Positions 37,858 through 48,954 of a stretch of 64,000 bases of DNA are shown here, piece after piece. A model generated the notes under the pieces. The model was given only the letters and a program-made list of their open reading frames with translations. It did not search any database and had not been told where the DNA came from. A program made the position numbers and the translations under genes. The stretch's first letter is position 1, and every line of letters starts with the position of its first letter. The DNA lies in assembly GCF_004519405.1 (NCBI RefSeq), contig NZ_SGWI01000004.1, positions 62,001 through 126,000 of the forward strand, given 5' to 3'. Source of the DNA: Pseudomonas sp. BCA17 (GTDB lineage Bacteria > Pseudomonadota > Gammaproteobacteria > Pseudomonadales > Pseudomonadaceae).

Positions 37858-39762
37858 TTAAACCGACAGTTCAACCAGCAGCTTGTTCAGTCGGCGCACA
37901 TAGGCTGCCGGGTCTTTCAAGCTGTCACCAGCAGCCAGGGCCGCTTGGTCGAAGAGGATGTGCGACAAGTCGCCAAAACGCTCTTCGCTCTGCTCGCCGT
38001 CGAGCTTCTCGATCAGCGGGTGAGCCGGGTTGAATTCGAAGATCGGCTTGGAATCCGGAACCTTCTGACCGCTGGCCTCGAGGATCTGACGCATCTGCAG
38101 GCCCAGGTCCTGCTCGCCGATGGCCAGAATCGCAGGGGAGTCGGTCAGACGGTGGGAAACCCGCACTTCGCTGACGGCATCGCCCAGGGCAGTCTTGATT
38201 CGCTCAACCAGGCCTTCTTTGGCCTTCGCGACTTCCTCGGCCTCTTTCTTCTCTTCTTCGGAGTCCAGGTTACCCAGGTCCAGGTCACCACGGGCGACAT
38301 CGACGAAGGTCTTGCCGTCGAACTCGCTGAGGTAGCTCATCAGCCACTCATCGATACGGTCGGTCAGCAGCAGCACTTCGATGCCTTTCTTGCGGAAGAC
38401 TTCCAGGTGCGGGCTGTTCTTGACCTGGGCGTAGGTTTCGCCGGTCAGGTAGTAGATCTTGTCCTGACCTTCCTTGGCGCGTGCCAGGTACTCGGCCAGG
38501 GACACCACTTGCTCGCCGTCTTCACCCTGGGTGGAAGCAAAGCGCAGCAGGCCGGCGATTTTTTCCTTGTTGGCGAAATCTTCAGCCGGACCTTCCTTCA
38601 TGACCTGGCCGAAGTTTTTCCAGAAGCCCTTGTATTTCTCAGGCTCGTTCTTCGCCAGTTTTTCCAGCATGTCGAGCACACGCTTGGTCAGCGCCGACTT
38701 CATGGAATCGATGATCGGGTCTTTCTGCAGGATTTCCCGCGACACGTTCAGCGACAGATCGTTGGAATCGACCACGCCTTTGATGAAACGCAGGTACAGC
38801 GGCAGGAAGGACTCCGCCTGATCCATGACGAACACACGCTGCACGTAGAGCTTGAGGCCTTTCGGCGCTTCACGCTGGTACAGGTCGAACGGAGCACGGG
38901 CCGGCACATAGAGCAACGAGCTGTATTCCAGCTTGCCTTCGACCTTGTTGTGGCTCCAGCTCAGTGGGTTCTCGTAATCGTGGGCGATGTGCTTGTAGAA
39001 CTCCTGGTACTCCTCGTCCTTCACTTCGGTACGAGGACGGGTCCACAAGGCGCTGGCACGGTTGACCACTTCCCATTCCTGGGCAGGCTTTTCTTCACCT
39101 TCGACAGCTGCTTGTTCTTTCGGCAGCTCGATCGGCAGAGCGATGTGGTCGGAGTACTTCTTGATGATATTGCGCAGGCGATAGCCGTCAGCAAACTCGT
39201 CTTCACCCGACTTGAGGTGCAAGACAATGCGAGTGCCGCGATCCGCCTTCTCGATGGTGGCGATTTCAAACTCGCCCTCACCTTTGGAGGACCAGTGCAC
39301 GCCTTCGCTCGCATCGAGACCGGCGCGACGGCTGAACACTTCAACCTTGTCGGCGACGATGAAGGCCGAGTAGAAGCCCACACCGAACTGGCCGATCAGG
39401 TGCGAATCTTTCTTCTGGTCGCCCGACAGGTTCTTCATGAAGTCGGCGGTGCCGGATTTGGCGATGGTCCCCAGGTGAGTGACCGCATCGTCACGGCTCA
39501 TGCCGATACCGTTGTCTTCGAGGGTGACGGTCTTGGCGTCCTTGTCGAAGCTCACACGGATTTTCAGTTCGGCGCCACCTTCCAGCAACTCCGGCTTGGA
39601 CAGGGCTTCGAAACGTAATTTGTCGACGGCGTCAGAGGCGTTCGAGATCAATTCGCGAAGGAAAATTTCCTTGTTGGAATACAGCGAATGGATCATGAGG
39701 TGCAGCAGTTGCTTCACCTCGGTCTGGAAGCCCAGGGTTTCCTTTTGAGTTTCCACACTCAT
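37858..39762 (-). CDS. htpG: Molecular chaperone HtpG (Hsp90)
   Basis: A 634-residue bacterial Hsp90. N-terminal ATP-site motifs are [28 protein letters not shown] and [12 protein letters not shown] middle domain with the catalytic-loop Arg ([11 protein letters not shown]) and a C-terminal dimerisation domain follow. It helps fold and remodel client proteins during heat and other stress. The start at 39762 (MSVETQKE) matches recalled Pseudomonas HtpG; earlier ATGs exist in frame. A heat-shock promoter is present at 39829-39856. Confidence 0.98.
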   Translation of the reverse strand: MSVETQKETLGFQTEVKQLLHLMIHSLYSNKEIFLRELISNASDAVDKLRFEALSKPELLEGGAELKIRVSFDKDAKTVTLEDNGIGMSRDDAVTHLGTIAKSGTADFMKNLSGDQKKDSHLIGQFGVGFYSAFIVADKVEVFSRRAGLDASEGVHWSSKGEGEFEIATIEKADRGTRIVLHLKSGEDEFADGYRLRNIIKKYSDHIALPIELPKEQAAVEGEEKPAQEWEVVNRASALWTRPRTEVKDEEYQEFYKHIAHDYENPLSWSHNKVEGKLEYSSLLYVPARAPFDLYQREAPKGLKLYVQRVFVMDQAESFLPLYLRFIKGVVDSNDLSLNVSREILQKDPIIDSMKSALTKRVLDMLEKLAKNEPEKYKGFWKNFGQVMKEGPAEDFANKEKIAGLLRFASTQGEDGEQVVSLAEYLARAKEGQDKIYYLTGETYAQVKNSPHLEVFRKKGIEVLLLTDRIDEWLMSYLSEFDGKTFVDVARGDLDLGNLDSEEEKKEAEEVAKAKEGLVERIKTALGDAVSEVRVSHRLTDSPAILAIGEQDLGLQMRQILEASGQKVPDSKPIFEFNPAHPLIEKLDGEQSEERFGDLSHILFDQAALAAGDSLKDPAAYVRRLNKLLVELSV

Positions 39763-39828
39763 GGTCATCAAACTCCAATTGGATGGCAGTGGCCGCGCCC
39801 TTGAGGGTTGGCGGCGGGTTGTCATCAA

Positions 39829-39856
39829 AGTTGGGGGCTAAGACCAGGATTTCAAG
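39829..39856 (-). promoter_or_regulatory. Sigma-32 (RpoH) heat-shock promoter of htpG
   Basis: On the minus strand CTTGAAA (39856-39850) is followed by a 13-base spacer and CCCCAACT (39836-39829), close to the RpoH consensus CTTGAAA-N13/14-CCCCATAT. The -35 part overlaps the stop region of the upstream thioesterase gene, and htpG starts about 66 bases downstream. Confidence 0.85.
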
Positions 39857-40304
39857 AGCGCTCCACTTCCTCGATCTTGAAATGTGCCCGAGCGGTGGCA
39901 ATCGGCTCGGCCGGCGTGCTTTGCCAGGCCGTGATCGCCACATTCGCCACACGTCGGCCCTGGCGCCACACCTGGCACTTGGCGTAAGTATCGCGAAACT
40001 GGCCTGCGCGCAGATAATCCAGGGAAAAGTCGATGATTTTCGGCACGCCTGGCGCACCGGTGAATACCAACAGATGCAATGCGGCCGACAGCTCCATAAA
40101 GCCGGCAATCACCCCACCGTGCAGCGCCGGTAATATCGGGTTACCAATGTTGTCCTTGTTGGCCGGCAAGCGAAACAGCAACTCGTCTCCCAACCGCGTG
40201 CATTCAATGCCGATCAACTTGGCATAGGGAATCAGGTCGAGCAGCGCTTCGTAATCGCCGCGCGCGTGCGCCTGTTCGATACGCGTCTTGAATCGGTGCG
40301 TCAT
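39852..40304 (-). CDS. Hotdog-fold thioesterase (PaaI-like)
   Basis: A 150-residue 4HBT-type domain with ALHGGVIAGFMELSAALHLL as the catalytic-helix motif and IIDFSLDYLRAGQFRD as the following strand. The ATG at 40304 overlaps the stop of the upstream thioesterase gene by four bases. The two may work as a heterodimer or have separate acyl-CoA substrates. Its last bases hold part of the htpG promoter. Confidence 0.87.
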   Translation of the reverse strand: MTHRFKTRIEQAHARGDYEALLDLIPYAKLIGIECTRLGDELLFRLPANKDNIGNPILPALHGGVIAGFMELSAALHLLVFTGAPGVPKIIDFSLDYLRAGQFRDTYAKCQVWRQGRRVANVAITAWQSTPAEPIATARAHFKIEEVERS

Positions 40305-40777
40305 GCCTGCTCTCCCTTGATCGCACTGCCCAGCCCTTGGGTGCCCTTGAGGCGCTTGCCCATGCGCATGAAAGTGCCGACTACATGGGCGATTGGCTGC
40401 TGCGGGTCGTCCTGATACGCGAAGCCACGGGTGAAAATCACGTCGGTGGTCACCCGGTAGCATTGGGCAAAGCCATACACAGGTTTATGCGGCTCGGCGG
40501 GATGCATGTAGTCAACACGCAGGTCCAGAGTCGGGCACACCTCGAACTCGGGCAATACGCACAGCGTGGCCAAGCCGCAGGCAGTGTCCATCAAGGATGT
40601 GAGCGCACCGCCATGTATCACGCCAGTGCGGGGATCACCGACGATGTGCGGGCCGTAGGGCAGTATCAGGGTCATGCCTTCCTCGCTGGCAGCATGCACG
40701 CTCACACCGAGCACTTGGCAATGGCGCAGCGCTGAAACAAAGCGGGTAGCGCGTGCCGACAAAGGGTTTTCGGTCAT
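40301..40777 (-). CDS. Hotdog-fold thioesterase (PaaI-like)
   Basis: A 158-residue 4HBT domain: GVIHGGALTSLMDTACGLA carries the HGG-xxx-D pattern and TLDLRVDYMHPAEPHKPV the following strand. It is predicted to cleave acyl-CoA thioesters. It is the first gene of a two-gene unit with the thioesterase above. The ribosome site is weak, but the start agrees with the domain border. Confidence 0.87.
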   Translation of the reverse strand: MTENPLSARATRFVSALRHCQVLGVSVHAASEEGMTLILPYGPHIVGDPRTGVIHGGALTSLMDTACGLATLCVLPEFEVCPTLDLRVDYMHPAEPHKPVYGFAQCYRVTTDVIFTRGFAYQDDPQQPIAHVVGTFMRMGKRLKGTQGLGSAIKGEQA

Positions 40778-40934
40778 TGGGTTCAGACTCTTATTAATGT
40801 GGATACGGCGGATGAGGATTCGCGATGAAAGTTCCTTGGAGAAAAGCTTTATATATCTGTGGGATAAAAGGAACTAATGGTGGCCCCTTAGGTTCGAAAG
40901 GCCAGTAGATATCTTCAATAAGGAGAAACACCCC

Positions 40935-41192
40935 ATGCGCAAGACTTTAGCTATTTCCATGATGCTGGCCGCTGCTCTCGGCCTCGCTGCCTGCGACAAG
41001 AAATCCGAAGACAAAGCCCAAGATGCTGCTGCCCATTCTGAGCAAGCTCAGAAAGACATGGCTAAAGCACAGGATAAAGTGAACGATGCCGCGAAAGAAA
41101 ACGCCGAAGCTGCCAAAGCTCAGGCTGAATCGAACGCCGCCGCAGCGAAAGAAGCAGCACCTGCCGCACCTGCAGAACCCGCCAAGCAATAA
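40935..41192 (+). CDS. Small alanine/lysine-rich lipoprotein
   Basis: An 85-residue protein with a lipoprotein signal: MRKTLAISMMLAAALGLAAC ends in the lipobox LAAC, so Cys20 would be lipidated. The mature part is very rich in Ala, Lys, Glu and Gln, with a heptad-like charge pattern and a Pro/Ala tail. It resembles Lpp-like or YgdR-like small envelope lipoproteins only in type. AAGGAGA stands before the ATG and a strong terminator follows, so it is a well-formed single gene, probably well expressed. Confidence 0.88.
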   Translation: MRKTLAISMMLAAALGLAACDKKSEDKAQDAAAHSEQAQKDMAKAQDKVNDAAKENAEAAKAQAESNAAAAKEAAPAAPAEPAKQ

Positions 41193-41226
41193 TCGTTTGG
41201 TTTGAATCAGCAGTGCAGCAATAAAG

Positions 41227-41252
41227 AAAGCCCGCTTTTATAGCGGGCTTTA
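41227..41252 (+). terminator. Terminator of the small lipoprotein gene
   Basis: Perfect stem AAAGCCCGCT-TTTAT-AGCGGGCTTT with following TACTTTGT, about 35 bases after the stop. Confidence 0.8.
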
Positions 41253-41303
41253 CTTTGTCTGCTGTTTTTTCCTGACGGTACGCAGTTGAGTCGCGACTAC
41301 CGG

Positions 41304-42044
41304 TTAAGACACTGCCTCTTTAGCGACTTCAGGCGTCGCCGTATCGGTCTGGGTATAGACCATCACCTGCAACACGTCTGAATGAAACTCCCGGCGGTAC
41401 AAGACCAGCACTACCCCGCTGCTCATCAACATGAACAACCAGGGGCTGACAAACCAGGCCAGCATGGTCATACCGAAGTAATAAGAACGCAGGCCGAAGT
41501 TGAACTGGTTGGCGGCCATGGAAATCACCCTTGCCGCCCGCAAGGCAAATGCCCTGCGCTCCTGCTCCGACACATCCCGCTCACCGATCATCGGCGCCGA
41601 CCCTACCAGTACCGCTGCAAAATTGTACTGACGCATGCACCAGCTGAAGGTGAAGAACGCGTAGACGAATACCAGCGCCAGGCACAACAGCTTGATTTCC
41701 GACATGCCCTGGGATGCCTGCTGCACCATCGGAATGTCGGCCAACAGCGACACCGCGCGCTCCGAGGCGCCCAGCACGGTAAGAATCCCGGCGAGAATGA
41801 TCAGGGTACTCGAGGCAAAGAACGAAGCATTGCGCTCCAGATTGCCGATCACGCTGGCATCGGCAATACGGTTGTCCCGCAACAGCATGCGGCGCATCCA
41901 ATCTTCACGATACAGATGCAGCACGCTGGCCAGACACGCGGTGTCACGGGCCTTCCAGGTGGCGTATCGGGTATAGCCGCCCCAGCACAGGATGAACCAG
42001 AGGGCGGCAAGCAAGTGGATCTGATTGGTTTCGATGAACGACAT
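41304..42044 (-). CDS. DUF599-family membrane protein
   Basis: A 246-residue protein with four predicted membrane helices: ALWFILCWGGY near the start, FFASSTLIILAGILTVLGA, LCLALVFVYAFFTFSW, and a last YYFGMTMLAWFVSPWLFMLM. The layout and the segment between (RAARVISMAANQFNFGLRSYYF) fit the DUF599 family, which has no proven function. The start at 42044 has AGGA 6 bases upstream; the frame stays open further upstream without support. Confidence 0.82.
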   Translation of the reverse strand: MSFIETNQIHLLAALWFILCWGGYTRYATWKARDTACLASVLHLYREDWMRRMLLRDNRIADASVIGNLERNASFFASSTLIILAGILTVLGASERAVSLLADIPMVQQASQGMSEIKLLCLALVFVYAFFTFSWCMRQYNFAAVLVGSAPMIGERDVSEQERRAFALRAARVISMAANQFNFGLRSYYFGMTMLAWFVSPWLFMLMSSGVVLVLYRREFHSDVLQVMVYTQTDTATPEVAKEAVS

Positions 42045-42153
42045 GCGGGTCCTGTTAAACGAGAGAATGTGAAGAGCTCGGTCAAATGTGCAAACGAGCC
42101 CGCCCACACTTACCGAGTTTCAACTCTAGAAGGTACTGCCTCACACGTATAAA

Positions 42154-42185
42154 AAATGCCCCGTATCGATTGATACGGGGCATTT
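42154..42185 (-). terminator. Terminator of brnQ
   Basis: A 14-bp perfect stem AAATGCCCCGTATC / GATACGGGGCATTT with a GATT loop. On the minus strand it is followed by a run of T. Confidence 0.85.
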
Positions 42186-42208
42186 CAGTGCAGCGCGAAA
42201 CCTGTGGG

Positions 42209-43522
42209 TCAGGCGATGGCTTCGCTGCGCTTGCCGAGCATGCGGTCAATCACCACAGCCACGACCAGGATCATCACCGACGGCACCAGCCACGCCAGAC
42301 CTTGCTCACTCAGCGGCAGGTGCGCCAGTTGGGCGGGCATCCAATCCGCCAGGCCTGCACCTTTAAGCGCGTCGATGCAGCCAAAGATGAAGGACACCAG
42401 CATCACCGGGCCAACGATACGTCCCTGCTCCTGCCAGAAGCCTTTGCAGAAGCTCAGCGCCACCAACACGATACACGGCGGGTAGATCGCGGTGAGCACT
42501 GGAATCGAGAAGGCAATCAGCTTGGTCAGGCCCAGATTCGACACGAACAGCGAGAACAGCGCCAGGATCACGACCAGCGTCTTATAGGACAACGGCAGGA
42601 TTTTGCTGAAGTACTCGGCGCAGGCGCAGGTCAGGCCCACAGCAGTGACCAGGCAGGCCAGCGAGATCAGCACCGCAAGGAAGCCACTGCCCAGGGAACC
42701 GAAGGTGTATTGCACGTAAGCGTGCAGCACCGCAGCACCGTTGCTCGCACCAGCGGCGACGGCATGGCTGCCCGCCCCCAGGCGGAACAGGCTGATGTAC
42801 ACCAGCGCCAGGCCCACGCCGGCAATCAACCCGGCAATGATCGCATAGCGGGTGATCAACTGCGGCGACTGCACCCCACGGGAGCGGATGGCATTGACGA
42901 TGACGATACCGAACACCAGCGCCCCCAAGGTATCCATGGTCAGGTAACCATTGATGAAACCTTGGGAAAACGGTGCAGCGACGTATTCCGGCGTAGCGAC
43001 GCCCACATCACCTGCCGGCAAGGCAAACGCGGCGATGCCGAGAATGGCCAGCGCGATGATTTTCAGCGGTGCCAGGAAACGACCCACGGTGTCCAGCAGT
43101 CGGCCTGGGTACAGGGAAACGAAGAACACCACCAGGAAATACACCGAGCTGTAGAGGAACAACGCCAGCGGGCTTTCGCCAGTCAACGGTGCCAGGCCTA
43201 CTTCGAACGAAACGGTCGCGGTGCGCGGCGTAGCGAACAGCGGCCCTACCGCCAGATACGCCGCCGCCGCGAGCAAGCCACCGGCGATCTTGCCGATTGG
43301 GCTGCTCAACGCGTCCATGCCGCCGCCAACTTTGGCCAGGGCGATCACGGTGACCACCGGCAAACCCACCGCTGTGATCAGGAAGCCGAGAGCCGCGACC
43401 CAGACCCCAGGCCCGGATTGCAAACCGACGATAGGCGGGAAGATGATGTTGCCCGCGCCCACGAACAGGGCAAAGGTCATAAAGCCCAGCGCCAGGATAT
43501 CCTGGCTTTTCAACACTTTCAT
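42209..43522 (-). CDS. brnQ: Branched-chain amino acid:cation symporter BrnQ
   Basis: A 437-residue carrier with twelve predicted helices. The N-terminal family signature [21 protein letters not shown] is split here only by length ([15 protein letters not shown] then NIIFPPIVG), and [17 protein letters not shown] follows. It takes up Leu, Ile and Val with Na+ or H+. The ATG at 43522 matches recalled homologues (MKxLK), although no good ribosome site precedes it; a GTG at 43537 would add five residues. A strong terminator lies downstream. Confidence 0.93.
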   Translation of the reverse strand: MKVLKSQDILALGFMTFALFVGAGNIIFPPIVGLQSGPGVWVAALGFLITAVGLPVVTVIALAKVGGGMDALSSPIGKIAGGLLAAAAYLAVGPLFATPRTATVSFEVGLAPLTGESPLALFLYSSVYFLVVFFVSLYPGRLLDTVGRFLAPLKIIALAILGIAAFALPAGDVGVATPEYVAAPFSQGFINGYLTMDTLGALVFGIVIVNAIRSRGVQSPQLITRYAIIAGLIAGVGLALVYISLFRLGAGSHAVAAGASNGAAVLHAYVQYTFGSLGSGFLAVLISLACLVTAVGLTCACAEYFSKILPLSYKTLVVILALFSLFVSNLGLTKLIAFSIPVLTAIYPPCIVLVALSFCKGFWQEQGRIVGPVMLVSFIFGCIDALKGAGLADWMPAQLAHLPLSEQGLAWLVPSVMILVVAVVIDRMLGKRSEAIA

Positions 43523-43750
43523 TTGAGGAAATACCACACTGCTGAATCGGAATTTAGAGAGGGCTTCCCTATGGATGAGGGAAATGCTGCCGGCCCTTAT
43601 GGGAGCCGACCGGTCTAGCGCGCAGCTTCCTTTTGGGATACGGACGCATAAAGAGGCGGCTAGAGTACAGAATTAGGCTGACAAGCGCACTGTTGCGGGG
43701 CGGACTGTCCGATAAGCGACATTCAAATGTCGCGTTCTTGTAAGAACAGC

Positions 43751-43823
43751 GGCAGGTGGCAAGCTTCAAGCGGCAAGGAAGAGCGCAGTCTCAGGCTTTG
43801 CAGCTTGAAAGCTTGCAACTGCC
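43751..43823. repeat. Inverted AGCTTGAAGC-type intergenic repeat, copy 1
   Basis: Arms GGCAGGTGGCAAGCTTCAAGC and GCTTGAAAGCTTGCAACTGCC are complementary except for a few bases. Two related elements lie at 47595-47683 and 56989-57118. Confidence 0.75.
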
Positions 43824-43831
43824 CTTAAACG

Positions 43832-43861
43832 CACAAAGGCCACCCGAAGGTGGCCTTTGTG
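43832..43861 (-). terminator. Terminator of the TCA operon after sucD
   Basis: A 13-bp perfect stem CACAAAGGCCACC-CGAA-GGTGGCCTTTGTG lies about 27 bases beyond the sucD stop on the minus strand. The T-run is short (TTTGTG). Confidence 0.75.
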
Positions 43862-43888
43862 TGGTGAAGCGTCAGCTAAGCGCGAGGC

Positions 43889-44770
43889 TTACTTGACAGC
43901 CCAACCAGTCAGCTCAGCCAGGGCTTTGCCGATGTCTGCCAGCGAACGCACGGTTTTTACACCTGCGTCTTGCAGTGCAGCGAATTTCTCGTCTGCAGTG
44001 CCTTTGCCGCCGGAGATGATTGCGCCAGCATGGCCCATGCGCTTGCCAGCAGGGGCAGTCACACCAGCAATGTAGGAAACAACCGGCTTGGTCACGTGTG
44101 CCTTGATGTAGGCAGCCGCTTCTTCTTCAGCCGAACCGCCGATCTCACCGATCATCACGATCGCTTCGGTCTTCGGGTCTTCCTGGAACAGCTTCAGGAT
44201 GTCGATGAAGTTGGAGCCCGGGATCGGGTCACCACCGATGCCGACGCAAGTCGACTGACCGAAACCGGCGTCAGTAGTCTGCTTGACAGCTTCGTAGGTC
44301 AGGGTGCCGGAACGGGAAACGATACCGACTTTACCTGGCAAGTGAATGTGACCTGGCATGATGCCGATCTTGCATTCGCCTGGAGTGATCACGCCTGGGC
44401 AGTTAGGGCCGATCAGGACTACGCCCAGCTCGTCGCACTTAACTTTAGCGTCCAGCATGTCCAGGGTAGGAATGCCTTCGGTGATGCAGACGATCAGCTT
44501 GATGCCGCCGAATGCCGCTTCCAGGATGGAGTCCTTGCAGAAAGGAGCTGGAACGTAGATCACGCTGGCGGTGGCGCCAGTGGCAGCTACAGCGTCTTTC
44601 ACGGTGTTGAACACTGGCAGGCCCAGGTGCTCGGTACCGCCTTTGCCCGGAGTTACGCCGCCAACCATCTTGGTGCCGTATTCGATGGCTTGCTGGGTGT
44701 GGAAACTACCTTGCGAACCGGTAATACCCTGGCAGATAACTTTGGTGTCTTTATTGATCAGGACGCTCAT
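43889..44770 (-). CDS. sucD: Succinyl-CoA synthetase, alpha subunit
   Basis: A 293-residue subunit that carries the phospho-histidine (in [20 protein letters not shown]) and the CoA-binding N-terminal Rossmann part ([18 protein letters not shown]). [16 protein letters not shown]-type and [14 protein letters not shown] motifs are present. With SucC it converts succinyl-CoA to succinate while making ATP or GTP. It overlaps sucC by one base (TAATG), so translation is coupled. Last gene of the minus-strand TCA cluster. Confidence 0.98.
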   Translation of the reverse strand: MSVLINKDTKVICQGITGSQGSFHTQQAIEYGTKMVGGVTPGKGGTEHLGLPVFNTVKDAVAATGATASVIYVPAPFCKDSILEAAFGGIKLIVCITEGIPTLDMLDAKVKCDELGVVLIGPNCPGVITPGECKIGIMPGHIHLPGKVGIVSRSGTLTYEAVKQTTDAGFGQSTCVGIGGDPIPGSNFIDILKLFQEDPKTEAIVMIGEIGGSAEEEAAAYIKAHVTKPVVSYIAGVTAPAGKRMGHAGAIISGGKGTADEKFAALQDAGVKTVRSLADIGKALAELTGWAVK

Positions 44771-45936
44771 TATTTGCCCTCCGCAGCTTTGACAACTTGT
44801 TGAGCAGCGTCGGTCAGGCTGGTAGCCGCGATGATGTTCAAACCGCTTTCTGCCAGTACTTTAGCGCCCAGTTCAGCGTTGTTACCTTCGAGGCGAACAA
44901 CAACCGGGATTTTAACGCCAACTTCTTTCACTGCACCGATGATGCCTTCGGCAATCATGTCGCAACGAACGATGCCGCCGAAGATGTTGACCAATACTGC
45001 AGCGACGTTGGAGTCGGACAGGATGATCTTGAACGCTTCGGTAACGCGCTCTTTGGTAGCACCGCCGCCTACGTCGAGGAAGTTGGCTGGTTTGCCGCCA
45101 TGCAGGTTGACGATGTCCATGGTACCCATGGCCAGGCCGGCACCGTTGACCATGCAGCCGATGTTACCTTCCAGGGCTACGTAGTTCAGTTCGAACTTGG
45201 CAGCGTGCGCTTCGCGCGGATCGTCTTGCGACGGATCGTGGAAAGTCTTCAGCTTAGGCTGACGGTACATGGCGTTGGCGTCGATGTTGATCTTGGCATC
45301 CAGGCAGTGCAGATCGCCGTCGGCCTTGATCACCAGCGGGTTCACTTCCAGCAGGGCCAGATCGTGATCCTGGAACAGTTTGGCCAGACCTACGAAGATC
45401 TTGGCGAACTGGGCAACTTGCTTGCCTTCCAGGCCCAGCTGGAAAGCCAGCTCACGACCCTGGAATGGCTGAGCGCCAACCAGTGGATCGATAGTGGCTT
45501 TCAGAATTTTTTCTGGGGTTTCGTGAGCGATTTTCTCGATGTCCACGCCACCTTCGGTGGAAGCCATGAACACGATGCGACGGCTCGAACGGTCAACGAC
45601 AGCGCCCAGGTACAGCTCTTTAGCGATATCAGTGCACGATTCAACCAGGATCTTGGTGACTGGCTGGCCATTGGCATCAGTCTGGTAAGTCACCAGACGC
45701 TTGCCCAGCCACTGCTGTGCGAAGGCCTTGGCGTCTTCTTTGCTGCGAACCAGCTTAACGCCGCCCGCTTTACCGCGACCACCGGCGTGAACCTGGGCTT
45801 TGACAACCCATTCAGTGCCGCCAATTTTGTCGCAAGCTTCTGCTGCTGCTTCCGGGGTGTCTACTGCGTAGCCCTTGGAAACTGGCAGGCCGTATTCAGC
45901 GAACAGCTGCTTACCCTGATACTCGTGAAGATTCAT
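44770..45936 (-). CDS. sucC: Succinyl-CoA synthetase, beta subunit
   Basis: A 388-residue ATP-grasp subunit: [16 protein letters not shown] at the start, [16 protein letters not shown] in the nucleotide site, LLEVNPLVI and [16 protein letters not shown] near the C-terminal domain. The ATG at 45936 matches all recalled SucC proteins; the frame is open further upstream without meaning. The 204 bases before it contain three hairpins (46014-46104), which may control its expression separately from the upstream genes. Confidence 0.98.
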   Translation of the reverse strand: MNLHEYQGKQLFAEYGLPVSKGYAVDTPEAAAEACDKIGGTEWVVKAQVHAGGRGKAGGVKLVRSKEDAKAFAQQWLGKRLVTYQTDANGQPVTKILVESCTDIAKELYLGAVVDRSSRRIVFMASTEGGVDIEKIAHETPEKILKATIDPLVGAQPFQGRELAFQLGLEGKQVAQFAKIFVGLAKLFQDHDLALLEVNPLVIKADGDLHCLDAKINIDANAMYRQPKLKTFHDPSQDDPREAHAAKFELNYVALEGNIGCMVNGAGLAMGTMDIVNLHGGKPANFLDVGGGATKERVTEAFKIILSDSNVAAVLVNIFGGIVRCDMIAEGIIGAVKEVGVKIPVVVRLEGNNAELGAKVLAESGLNIIAATSLTDAAQQVVKAAEGK

Positions 45937-46013
45937 GCTTTTTACCGTCTTCGTTAGGTACTGCGCATTCGGCGCTGCGCTCATTATGAGTGCCGCGCCA
46001 CCTGTGACTGCTG

Positions 46014-46104
46014 CTTGCACAGCTTGCAGGGCTCAAGGCCCGTAAAGCTGTGCAAGGCTGCGTCCAGCGGATATTCCGCGGTGAGTCTTGCGCGCAAGGC
46101 TCAC
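46014..46104 (-). ncRNA. Structured leader between lpdG and sucC (probable sucC-type RNA motif)
   Basis: There are three hairpins in a row. The largest has 12-bp perfect arms CTTGCACAGCTT (46014-46025) and AAGCTGTGCAAG (46045-46056) with an inner GGGC/GCCC pair. A small GCGGA/TCCGC stem follows. The third is a near-perfect 24-base palindrome GTGAGTCTTGCG / CGCAAGGCTCAC (46081-46104). There is no T-run. Structured RNA candidates upstream of sucC in pseudomonads were described from comparative genomics; I recall this but have not checked the match. Confidence 0.5.
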
Positions 46105-46140
46105 GACGGGCAACTCCGCCGTGGTTTCTTATTATCTCGC

Positions 46141-47592
<1,452 letters not shown>

Positions 47593-47594
47593 TT

Positions 47595-47683
47595 AGCTGC
47601 AAGCTACAAGCTGCAAGTCACAAGTTGAAAGCACCGATCGCCCGCTTCGAGCCTGGAGCTTGCAGCTTGAAACTTGCAGCTGC
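47595..47683. repeat. Inverted AGCTTGCAGC-type repeat between sucB and lpdG, copy 2
   Basis: Arms of about 23 bases, GCTGCAAGCTACAAGCTGCAAGT-like at the left and AGCTTGCAGCTTGAAACTTGCAGC-like at the right, enclose 35 or so unique bases. As RNA it would fold into a long imperfect hairpin inside the operon transcript. Confidence 0.75.
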
Positions 47684-47686
47684 TTT

Positions 47687-48910
47687 TTAGATATCCAGAA
47701 GCAGACGAGCCGGGTCTTCCAGCAGGTTCTTGATGGTCACCAGGAACGTCACGGCTTCTTTACCATCGATCAGGCGGTGATCGTACGACAGCGCCAGGTA
47801 CATCATCGGGCGGATCACGACTTGGCCGTTGATGGCCATCGGACGCTGGATGATGTTGTGCATGCCCAGGATCGCAGCTTGCGGCGGGTTGACAATCGGG
47901 GTCGACATCATCGAACCGAAGGTACCACCGTTGGTGATGGTGAAGGTACCACCGGTCATCTCGTCGATGGACAGCTTGCCGTCACGGGCTTTCTTGCCGA
48001 AGGTGGCGATGCCGCCTTCGATTTCAGCCAGGCTCATCAGTTCGGCGTTACGCAGAACCGGAACTACCAGGCCACGGTCGCTGGAAACGGCAACGCCGAT
48101 GTCCGCGTAGCCGTGGTAAACGATGTCGCTGCCGTCGATCGACGCGTTGACCGCCGGGAAGCGCTTGAGCGCTTCGGTGGCCGCTTTCACGAAGAACGAC
48201 ATGAAGCCCAGGCGTACGCCGTTGTGGGACTTCTCGAACAGGTCCTTGTACTTCGAACGCAGGGCCATGACTTCGGTCATGTCGACTTCGTTGAACGTGG
48301 TCAGCATCGCCATGTTCGACTGTGCTTCAACCAGACGCTTGGCCACGGTGGCACGCACGCGGGTCATCGGTACGCGCTTCTCGGTGCGATCGCCGGCAGC
48401 GAACACTGGAGCAGCTGCGGCCGGGGCAGCAGCCTTGGCAGGTGCGGCAGCCGGAGCGTTCTTCTTGGCTTCAACAGCAGCAACCACGTCTTCCTTGGTC
48501 ACACGGCCGTCTTTGCCGGTGCCTTTGAGGGAAGCCAGGTTGATGCCGTTTTCTTCAGCCAGCTGACGCGCAGCCGGTGCAGCGATCGGGTCTTCAGCGC
48601 CGGCAGCCGGAGCGGCAGCTGGAGCCGAGGCGGCAGGTGCAGCGGCGGCGGCAGGAGCAGGTGCAGCAGCGCCGCCCTCTTCGATCGAGCCCAGGACCTG
48701 GTTCGACAGGACGGTAGCGCCCTCTTCAGCAACGATCGCGCCCAGCACGCCGTCAGCTTCGGCCAACACTTCCAGAACGACTTTGTCGGTCTCGATGTCG
48801 ACGATCAGGTCGTCACGCTTTACAGCGTCGCCTGGTTTCTTGTGCCAGGTGGCAACGGTGCCATCGGCAACCGATTCCGGGAATGACGGGGCTTTGATTT
48901 CGATAGCCAT
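47687..48910 (-). CDS. sucB: 2-oxoglutarate dehydrogenase E2 (dihydrolipoyl succinyltransferase)
   Basis: 407 residues: a lipoyl domain with K43 in [12 protein letters not shown], an Ala/Pro-rich linker (about 80-110), an E3-binding domain ([20 protein letters not shown]) and, after another Ala/Pro linker, the catalytic acyltransferase domain ending with the His-Asp motif [13 protein letters not shown]. It moves the succinyl group from E1 to CoA. It lies 44 bases downstream of sucA on the same transcript. Confidence 0.98.
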   Translation of the reverse strand: MAIEIKAPSFPESVADGTVATWHKKPGDAVKRDDLIVDIETDKVVLEVLAEADGVLGAIVAEEGATVLSNQVLGSIEEGGAAAPAPAAAAAPAASAPAAAPAAGAEDPIAAPAARQLAEENGINLASLKGTGKDGRVTKEDVVAAVEAKKNAPAAAPAKAAAPAAAAPVFAAGDRTEKRVPMTRVRATVAKRLVEAQSNMAMLTTFNEVDMTEVMALRSKYKDLFEKSHNGVRLGFMSFFVKAATEALKRFPAVNASIDGSDIVYHGYADIGVAVSSDRGLVVPVLRNAELMSLAEIEGGIATFGKKARDGKLSIDEMTGGTFTITNGGTFGSMMSTPIVNPPQAAILGMHNIIQRPMAINGQVVIRPMMYLALSYDHRLIDGKEAVTFLVTIKNLLEDPARLLLDI

Positions 48911-48954
48911 TATCTGTGGGTCCTTAAAATTCGGTTTCAGTCAGCGCGAAGGCG

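Larger units (their letters stand above)
43523..43888. other. Intergenic region between brnQ and sucD
   Basis: This 366-base stretch should contain the brnQ promoter at its left. It also holds an inverted AGCTTGAAGC-type repeat (43751-43823) and the sucCD terminator (43832-43861). I see no convincing coding frame in it. Confidence 0.6.

Noticed and set aside
37285-39618. 777-codon plus-strand open frame
   Set aside because: Fully opposite htpG, whose protein is unmistakable. High-GC third positions keep the opposite frame open.
42086-43618. 510-codon plus-strand open frame
   Set aside because: Opposite brnQ; its product is a Gln/His/Arg-rich string without domain, while brnQ has clear helices and motifs.
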